Below, piece by piece: positions 32,025-37,928 of a stretch of 37,928 nt of DNA. The notes beneath the pieces are model-generated. The model worked only from the letters and a program-made list of their open reading frames with translations. It ran no database searches and was not told where the DNA came from. The position numbers and the translations under genes were made by a program. How positions within the stretch are numbered: position 1 is the first letter of the stretch; each line of letters starts with the position of its first letter. This DNA is from Clostridiales bacterium (GTDB lineage: Bacteria; Bacillota; Clostridia; Oscillospirales; Acutalibacteraceae). The stretch lies in the NCBI GenBank assembly GCA_012517675.1, contig JAAYUL010000001.1, positions 1 to 37,928 of the forward strand. Reading direction: 5' to 3'.

Positions 32025-33365
32025 TCACTCCTGTTTTTTCCGGAAAGCGGCAACAAAAAAGCCGTCGGTCCCATGCGCGTGCGGCATCATGGTGAACTGA
32101 TTTTCCGGCTCCCGCAATACGCGGATCATCGGCGCCGGAAGCGAGACCGGCTGCGGAAGAAAATCACCGTGATGTTCCGCGAATTTTTCAGCCACTTCGC
32201 CGTTTTCCTTTGGGTTCAACGTGCAGGTGGAATACACCAGGATTCCACCTGATTTTACCAATTCGGATGATTTACAAAGAATACGGTACTGCAAATCCGG
32301 CAGGCTGTCAAGTGCCGACGGATTTTTATACCGGATTTCTGGTTTTCTGCGAATAATCCCAAGCCCGGAGCATGGCGCGTCGCACAAGACGCGGTCGGCC
32401 GGCTCCAGCTCCCGCGCGGGGTTCAGGGCGTCGCGCATCTCCGCCTGAACGGCGGAAAGCTTCAGCCGCCGCGCGCCCTGCCGGATCAGCCGTACTTTCC
32501 CCTTGTACTGGTCGAACGCGAGCAGCTCCCCCCTGTTTTCCATCATTTCCGCCAAGGTGAACGATTTTCCGCCCGGCGCGGCGCAAACATCGATCAGGCG
32601 GCAGCCGGGAACCGGGCTGAGCACCGCACAGCACAGCTGGGAGGATAAATCCTGAATGTGAAACAGACCGTCCCGAAAGCTGAGGGAATCGCCGACCGCG
32701 CCGGTATTTTCCAGCTCCACCGCATTTTTCAGCCAGGGAACCGCCCTGGCTGAAATTTCTTCACCGGCAAGTCTTTCCAATAAGTTTTCCTCGGAAATCA
32801 GCGTATTATTCACCCGGGCAAACACCGGCGGGCGGTCGACACAGCTTTCCAGCAGAGAGAGCGTGCATTCTTTGCCATATGCCTTCTGCCAAAGGGAAAT
32901 GAGCCATTCCGGGAAGGAATATTTCACACTCAAAGAAAGGAGCGGCTGCGCCGTTTCGTCCGGGGGAGCGGCCTTTTCGGGCCGGCGGGTCAGGGAACGA
33001 AGCACTGCGTTGACAAACCCGGAAGCCCGGCCGGCATGGTTTTCCTTGGCAAGGGTCACCGACTCGTTCACCGCTGCGGACTGCGGAATTTTTTCCATAT
33101 ACAGAATCTGGTACGCGCCCATGCGGAGAATCTCAAGCACCGTCGGGGAAATCTTGTCAATCGAAACGGACGAAAAACGGGAGATGACATAATCGAGCGT
33201 GATGCGGCGTTCCAGCACCCCGTAAAAAATTGCGGCAGCAAGGGCCTTGTCGCGCGCGTCAAGGGAAAGCGAAGCAAGGGTTTTATCCAGCACGATATTG
33301 GAGTAGCCTTCGTCCACATCCACATGGAGCAGCGCGGAAAGCGCGGCGGAACGTGCGTTGTTCAT
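32025..33365 (-). CDS. rsmB: 16S rRNA m5C967 methyltransferase RsmB
   Basis: The 446-residue enzyme has an N-terminal NusB-like RNA-binding domain (about 1-135) and a C-terminal methyltransferase domain. Visible motifs are VCAAPGGKSF for SAM binding, DAPCSGLG, and the catalytic cysteine in YSTCTLNPKEN. It acts on C967 of 16S rRNA in E. coli. Its ATG shares one base with the stop of the upstream zinc peptidase gene (TGATG), a sign of coupling. Confidence 0.95.
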   Translation of the reverse strand: MNNARSAALSALLHVDVDEGYSNIVLDKTLASLSLDARDKALAAAIFYGVLERRITLDYVISRFSSVSIDKISPTVLEILRMGAYQILYMEKIPQSAAVNESVTLAKENHAGRASGFVNAVLRSLTRRPEKAAPPDETAQPLLSLSVKYSFPEWLISLWQKAYGKECTLSLLESCVDRPPVFARVNNTLISEENLLERLAGEEISARAVPWLKNAVELENTGAVGDSLSFRDGLFHIQDLSSQLCCAVLSPVPGCRLIDVCAAPGGKSFTLAEMMENRGELLAFDQYKGKVRLIRQGARRLKLSAVQAEMRDALNPARELEPADRVLCDAPCSGLGIIRRKPEIRYKNPSALDSLPDLQYRILCKSSELVKSGGILVYSTCTLNPKENGEVAEKFAEHHGDFLPQPVSLPAPMIRVLREPENQFTMMPHAHGTDGFFVAAFRKKQE

Positions 33366-34069
33366 CAGTCCCTGCCCCGCCTGTTCCCCGCAATGGTCAA
33401 AAGCCGCAGCAGCGTCATAATCGCGGCAAAGCTGGCGGCAAGGTAGGTCATCGCCGCGGCGGTGAGCACTTTCTTCGCGCCTTCCAGCTCATCCGGGTAC
33501 AAAATCCCCGAATCGCCCAGCGCGCGGATGGCGCGGAAGCTGGCGTTAAACTCGACCGGAAGCGTTACCAGCTGAAACAGCACCGCAAGGCTGTACAGGG
33601 CAATGCCGGCGTAGACCACGAAATCATACTGCAGCGGCAGAATCAGCCCGACAATGACAATCGGAATCGCAAGGCGGGAACCAATATTCGTCACCGGGAC
33701 CAGCGCGGTCCTGATTTTATTCGGGAAATATCCCTGCGCGTGCTGGATGGCATGGCCCGCCTCGTGCGCGGCAACGCCCACCGCGGCGATGGTGGAGGCG
33801 GAATACACGTTTTCGGAAAGGCTGATGGTATTGTTCCGCGGGTCAAAGTTGTCCGTCAGGTTTCCCTCGACCCTCTGCACCTGAACGCCGTAAGCGCCGC
33901 CGCTGCGCGCAACCGCGTTCGCCGCCTGCGCGCCCGTCATGCGGTTCAGCGTGCCGACCCGGGAATATTTGCGGAACGCGGACTGAACCTTAACCTGCGC
34001 GATCATCGTGACGATGATCGCGGGAAGCATATAGATAAAATATGTATAGTCGAAATAATAAAAGCCCAT
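33365..34069 (-). CDS. YugP-type membrane zinc metallopeptidase
   Basis: The 234-residue protein belongs to the zinc-peptidase family of YugP. An N-terminal membrane helix (about 8-26) precedes a soluble segment with the zinc motif HEAGH at 102-106, and several more hydrophobic helices follow toward the C-terminus. The substrate is unknown. GGAGGTG lies six bases before the ATG. It sits between fmt and rsmB, where many Clostridia also carry it. Confidence 0.9.
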   Translation of the reverse strand: MGFYYFDYTYFIYMLPAIIVTMIAQVKVQSAFRKYSRVGTLNRMTGAQAANAVARSGGAYGVQVQRVEGNLTDNFDPRNNTISLSENVYSASTIAAVGVAAHEAGHAIQHAQGYFPNKIRTALVPVTNIGSRLAIPIVIVGLILPLQYDFVVYAGIALYSLAVLFQLVTLPVEFNASFRAIRALGDSGILYPDELEGAKKVLTAAAMTYLAASFAAIMTLLRLLTIAGNRRGRD

Positions 34070-34090
34070 GGTAACACCTCCACGATATGG

Positions 34091-35017
34091 TCATTGAAGA
34101 ACCGTATTTTCCCCGACGGGATGCCCGCGCAAAAAATCGCGCCCGCTCATTTTTTTCCCGCCCTGCAGCTGCACTTCCAGCAGCTCCAGAGCGGAACCGC
34201 CGCCGCAGGACACCACAAAGCGGCCGTCGGATTCCGCCGCCTTTCCCGGCTCCCCGCTCCCGCAGGGGCAAAGCGCGGTTTTGTGTATTTTCAGCTTTTT
34301 ATTGTGAAAGGCGGTGAACGCAACCGGCCACGGGGAAAGCCCCCGCACCAGATTGTGAATGCCCTGCGCCGGTTTTGTCCAGTCGATGCGGGCCAATTCC
34401 TTGGTCAGCATCGGCGCGTAAGACGAGTCGGCGTCGTTCTGCGGAATTCTTTGGTCCGTTTGGTCCCGCAGGGCCTGTACGGTTTTCACAAGGAGCCGCG
34501 CGCCCATTTCAGACAGCCGGCCGTACAGCTCGCCTGAGGTTTCGTCCGGGCCGATTTCGGTGCTCTGCGAAAGCAGCATGTCGCCCGTGTCCAGTCCTTC
34601 CGCCATAAACATGGTGGTTACCCCGGCGTACCTGTCGCCGTTGATCACGCTCCATTGAATCGGCGCCGCGCCGCGGTATTTCGGCAAAAGAGAGCCGTGT
34701 ACGTTGACACATCCAAAGCCGGGGATATCCAGAATGGCTTTCGGAAGAATTTTTCCGTATGCCACCACTGCGATCAGCTCCGGCTGTAACGCCCGCACCA
34801 GCTCCACCGCCTCTTCCTTCCGGAGCGTGGCGGGCTGATAAACCGGAATCCCCCGTTCCGCGGCCAGCACCTTGACCGGCGGCGGGGTCAGGGCATATCC
34901 CCTGCCCTTTGGTTTGTCCGGCTGTGTAAACACGCCGCACACCTCATGCCCCGCCTCAATCAGACTCTTTAAGGAGGGCACCGCAAAATCCGGAGTACCC
35001 ATAAAAACAATGCGCAT
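34091..35017 (-). CDS. fmt: Methionyl-tRNA formyltransferase
   Basis: The 308-residue enzyme formylates initiator Met-tRNA. The N-terminus is the standard MRIVFMGTPDFAVPS. The catalytic set is present in NVHGSLLPKYRGAAPIQW and the later GLDTGDML, with a C-terminal OB-like tRNA-binding domain. I start it at ATG 35017; a GTG three codons earlier is less likely because GGTGATC, the stronger match to the 16S tail, would overlap it. It works with def, encoded just upstream. Confidence 0.96.
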   Translation of the reverse strand: MRIVFMGTPDFAVPSLKSLIEAGHEVCGVFTQPDKPKGRGYALTPPPVKVLAAERGIPVYQPATLRKEEAVELVRALQPELIAVVAYGKILPKAILDIPGFGCVNVHGSLLPKYRGAAPIQWSVINGDRYAGVTTMFMAEGLDTGDMLLSQSTEIGPDETSGELYGRLSEMGARLLVKTVQALRDQTDQRIPQNDADSSYAPMLTKELARIDWTKPAQGIHNLVRGLSPWPVAFTAFHNKKLKIHKTALCPCGSGEPGKAAESDGRFVVSCGGGSALELLEVQLQGGKKMSGRDFLRGHPVGENTVLQ

Positions 35018-35034
35018 GGTGATCACCCGCCCTG

Positions 35035-35508
35035 TTATTTTTGTTGTTCCAATTCTTCCCTGTCCAGCATACGGATTACATGGGACGTGAAGATAATTCC
35101 GTTCAGATGGTCCGTTTCATGGCAGCAGACCGTTGAAAGGAGATCCTCGCCCTCGATTTCAAAGAATTCCCCGCTGCGGTTCTGCGCGCGCACCTTCACA
35201 TGCTTCGGCCGTTTGGTGATGCCGTACTGGCCCGGAAGGGACAGGCAGCCTTCCACGCATTCCTGCTCCCCGCTCTGTTCCAGAAAGACAGGATTCACCA
35301 GAGCCACGGGGCCTTCGCCGATATCAATGACCACAGCTCTTCTCAAAATTCCGACCTGCGGCGCGGCAAGCCCCACCCCGTCGGATTCCTTCATGGTTTC
35401 CGCCATGTCGTCAAGAAGCTGGGCAAGCCTTTTATCGAATTTTTCAACAGGGCGGCAAACCTTATTCAGAATCGGGTCGCCTACCTTTATAATGTTTCTG
35501 ATCGCCAT
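35035..35508 (-). CDS. def: Peptide deformylase
   Basis: The 157-residue metalloenzyme removes the N-terminal formyl group from new proteins. The three motifs are intact: GVGLAAPQVG at 44-53, EGCLSLP with metal ligand Cys88, and HETDH with His130, Glu131 and His134. GGAGG precedes the ATG. It lies 18 bases after priA and before fmt, a functional pair of formylation and deformylation. Confidence 0.97.
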   Translation of the reverse strand: MAIRNIIKVGDPILNKVCRPVEKFDKRLAQLLDDMAETMKESDGVGLAAPQVGILRRAVVIDIGEGPVALVNPVFLEQSGEQECVEGCLSLPGQYGITKRPKHVKVRAQNRSGEFFEIEGEDLLSTVCCHETDHLNGIIFTSHVIRMLDREELEQQK

Positions 35509-35526
35509 CGTGATTATACCTCCGGT

Positions 35527-37928
35527 TTACAAAATTGTGTCTGGATTGATATCTGCAAACGCCGTAACGCGGGAAAATTCACGCTTTGCGGAAAATTGAA
35601 TCAGCAGCCTTGAAATCATTTCGCGGAATTTTCTGGTGCTGCGGCATTTTATAATCATTTTATACCTATATTTATTGCTGACCTTGCTGATTAATGCGGG
35701 GGACGGCTTTAATACGCGCAGCGGCTGTTCCGCATATTCCTTTGCCGCCAGCTCGCTGAGCATCCGAAGAAAGGAAAGGCTGGCCCGCCTTACCAGATCC
35801 TCGTCCGTGCCGACAAATCCGATCATGCAGATGTCTGAAAACGGCGGGTAAAGCATCGCCCTGCGCGTGCCGATTTCCTCCTGATAAAACCGCGTGTAAT
35901 CCTGATTGGCCGCCAGGCCGATCACCCGGTTTTCCGGCGTAAAGGTCTGAATAATCGCCCGGCCCGCATATTTTCCCCGCCCGGAGCGGCCCACGACCTG
36001 CGTCAGCAGGTCAAAGGCATGCTCGTAGCTGCGGAAATCGTCGCTGTAAAGCGCCTGATCGGCGGAAAGCACGCCCACCAGGGTGACGTTTTCAAAATCG
36101 AGGCCCTTGGCCACCATCTGCGTTCCGACAATCACATCATACGCGCCTTCGAAAAAGCGGCGCAGTTTTTTTTCATATGCGAACCGCGCCATGGTGGAGT
36201 CGGTATCCAGCCGCAAAATACGCGCTTCCGGAAAAATTTCCTGAAGCTGCTGCTCCGCGCGCTGCGTGCCGAACCCGGCGTAATGCACGCTGTTCTCATG
36301 GCAGACGGGGCATTCCTTTGTAAACGGCACGGAATACCCGCAGTAGTGGCACATCAGCCGTTGATTGGCCGAATGATAGGTAAGGGAGATGCTGCAATTG
36401 GGGCAGGTGACCACATGGCCGCAGGATTTGCAGGAAACAAATGTATTATACCCCCTGCGGTTGAGCAAAACAATGGATTGTTTCTTATTTTTCAAATTCT
36501 CTTCCAGCGCTTCCAGCAGGGGCGTGCTGAAAATGGTGGTATTGCCTTTTGCGAGCTCCAGGTTCATGTCCGCCACCGTTACCTGGGGCAATTTAGCCTC
36601 CCCGTAGCGTTCCGGCAGCACATTCAGGCTGTACCGGCCCGACTGCGCCAGATAGAAGGACTCCATGGACGGCGTGGCCGAAGCAAGAACGAGCAGCGCC
36701 CGGTTCTGCGCGCAGCGGAACTTTGCGACTTCCCGCGCATGGTAGCGCGGCGAGGACTCGGACTTATAGGTGCTTTCCTGCTCTTCGTCCATAACAATCA
36801 GCCCGAGGTTGGAAAACGGAGCAAACACCGCAGAACGGGTACCGACCGCGATTCGCGCTTCTCCGCTGCGGACGCGCTTCCATTCGTCCAGCCGCTCCGC
36901 AAGGGAAAGGCCGCTGTGGAACACGGCTACACTGCGCCCGTAACGCCGGTGGAATAACGCGATGATCTGCGGGGTCAGTGAAATTTCCGGCACCATGACA
37001 ATAATATCGCGTCCGTCTTTTTTGACTTCGTCGATCAAACGCATAAAAACAGAAGTCTTTCCGCTGCCGGTCACGCCGTAAAGAAGGGATACGCCGCCCC
37101 CGGAACGGTATTGCCCGCAAAGGCTGTGGAACGCGCGCTGCTGCTCCTCGGAAAGCGCGATCTCTTCGGCCTGATCCGGATTCTGCACCGAACCGTACGG
37201 ATTGCGGTACACCTCGCATTCATAGTATTCCGCGAGCCCCTTTTGGACCAGCGCGTTTACCACAACGGGCGTGACGCCGGAAAAATAACAAAGCTCTTTC
37301 AGGGAAGCGCTGCCGACGTCGTTCAGCACACGGTACACGCTGCTCTGCTTCGCCGTCATCTTCGGGGGGGTCTCGCACTCCGTGCGGCGCACCATCTTCA
37401 TGGCGGCGTCGCCGACATTGCGCACCGCGCCGCTGCTTTTTTTCAGGATGCCGTCCCGGCAGAGCTTTTCCGGCACGGGAGAATCAGCGGCAAGGCCCAG
37501 TGTTTTCAGCAGCTTGTCCCGTTCCATCGGTTCCTTCCGCCGGGAAAGAAGCAGAACGATCTGCCGTTCGGTTTCACTGAGAGAATCGGTGCAAATTTCT
37601 TCCAATACACGCGCCGGCGCATACTCCGTTTTAATTTTCAGATTAATTCCGGTCGGCAGAAGGAGCTTCGCCGCTTCAAAAAGCGTGCAGAAGTAATGCT
37701 CCTTCAGCCAGTAAACCAGTTGGATCCCCCGACTTGAAAGAAGCGGCGCCTTGTCAAGCACCGCCAGAACCGACTTTATTTGACCCGGTTTCTCCTGCTG
37801 CTGCTCCAGTGCAAGAATAATTCCCTGCCGGTGGCCGTTGGCGGCGCCGAACGGAACAAGGACCCGGCAGCCGGGAAGCGCCCTGTCCGCAAGCGCAGAG
37901 GGAACCAGATAATCAAAGGCTTTATCAA
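35527..37928 (-). CDS. priA: Primosomal helicase PriA, 5' end beyond the window
   Basis: About 799 residues are visible and the frame stays open to the right edge, so the start is missing. The first visible part (FDYLVPSALADRALPG, then RVLVPFGAANGHRQG) is the PriA 3'-DNA-binding domain, so only a few residues are lost. The helicase core has Walker A GVTGSGKTS and VMDEEQESTYK. Two zinc sites are formed by CKSCGHVVTCPNC and CHYCG...CPVC. PriA restarts stalled replication forks. It heads the visible part of the operon ending at thiN. Confidence 0.95.
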   Translation of the reverse strand, partial: DKAFDYLVPSALADRALPGCRVLVPFGAANGHRQGIILALEQQQEKPGQIKSVLAVLDKAPLLSSRGIQLVYWLKEHYFCTLFEAAKLLLPTGINLKIKTEYAPARVLEEICTDSLSETERQIVLLLSRRKEPMERDKLLKTLGLAADSPVPEKLCRDGILKKSSGAVRNVGDAAMKMVRRTECETPPKMTAKQSSVYRVLNDVGSASLKELCYFSGVTPVVVNALVQKGLAEYYECEVYRNPYGSVQNPDQAEEIALSEEQQRAFHSLCGQYRSGGGVSLLYGVTGSGKTSVFMRLIDEVKKDGRDIIVMVPEISLTPQIIALFHRRYGRSVAVFHSGLSLAERLDEWKRVRSGEARIAVGTRSAVFAPFSNLGLIVMDEEQESTYKSESSPRYHAREVAKFRCAQNRALLVLASATPSMESFYLAQSGRYSLNVLPERYGEAKLPQVTVADMNLELAKGNTTIFSTPLLEALEENLKNKKQSIVLLNRRGYNTFVSCKSCGHVVTCPNCSISLTYHSANQRLMCHYCGYSVPFTKECPVCHENSVHYAGFGTQRAEQQLQEIFPEARILRLDTDSTMARFAYEKKLRRFFEGAYDVIVGTQMVAKGLDFENVTLVGVLSADQALYSDDFRSYEHAFDLLTQVVGRSGRGKYAGRAIIQTFTPENRVIGLAANQDYTRFYQEEIGTRRAMLYPPFSDICMIGFVGTDEDLVRRASLSFLRMLSELAAKEYAEQPLRVLKPSPALISKVSNKYRYKMIIKCRSTRKFREMISRLLIQFSAKREFSRVTAFADINPDTIL

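Noticed and set aside
33230-34537. Long plus-strand open frame of about 435 codons opposite the zinc peptidase and fmt
   Set aside because: It is rich in Arg, His and Gly, has no recognisable domain and mirrors three well-supported minus-strand genes. It reflects high GC at codon positions.
1-37928. CRISPR array, prophage or transposon
   Set aside because: No regularly spaced direct repeats, phage genes or transposase motifs were found on either strand.

Overview
The window looks like chromosomal DNA from an anaerobic, endospore-forming Clostridia member, most like the Oscillospirales/Ruminococcaceae. This is inferred from gene order, from sporulation genes (spoIVA, a sipL-type gene, a spoVM micro-gene, a SpoIVFB-like protease) and from an NfnAB-type ferredoxin/NADPH enzyme. 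Almost every gene is on the minus strand, so genes are best read from high to low coordinates. The exception is a small AT-rich plus-strand pair at about 22.1-22.7 kb. No CRISPR array, rRNA, transposase or prophage was seen.

From the right edge leftwards, 37.9-26.6 kb is one tightly packed housekeeping operon: priA (5' end beyond the edge), def, fmt, a YugP-type zinc peptidase, rsmB, rlmN, stp, pknB, rsgA and thiN. It closes with a strong terminator. Next, 26.5-23.0 kb is a spore-coat basement module: an undescribed 57-codon membrane protein, spoVM (26 aa), a terminator, then sipL and spoIVA. SpoVM is the membrane anchor, SpoIVA the polymerising ATPase and SipL its LysM-bearing partner. All three are required at the start of coat assembly in the species where they have been studied.

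The plus-strand islet at 22.0-22.7 kb encodes a DUF2089-like helix-turn-helix protein and a three-helix membrane protein. Its promoter overlaps a near-perfect palindrome. Next come nfnA-nfnB (21.7-19.5 kb). A SpoIVFA/SpoIVFB-like pair follows behind a sigma-E-like promoter (19.4-18.3 kb), then a TIGR03960 radical SAM/TIGR03936 pair (18.2-15.7 kb). rplS is transcribed alone, with its own promoter, structured leader and terminator. It is followed by two tandem signal peptidases, rbgA, rnhB, yraN and an M19 dipeptidase (15.1-11.0 kb), then thrC and a metallophosphoesterase (10.9-8.7 kb).

The left third is the protein-quality-control operon tig-clpP-clpX-lon-ysxC (8.6-2.2 kb). It is followed by a TrpR-like regulator, a methyltransferase and hslO (2.1-0.1 kb). 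The first 15 bases are the 5' end of a minus-strand tRNA that runs off the window behind a consensus promoter. A notable share of genes start at TTG or GTG with good ribosome-binding sites, so several starts given here differ from the longest open frame.
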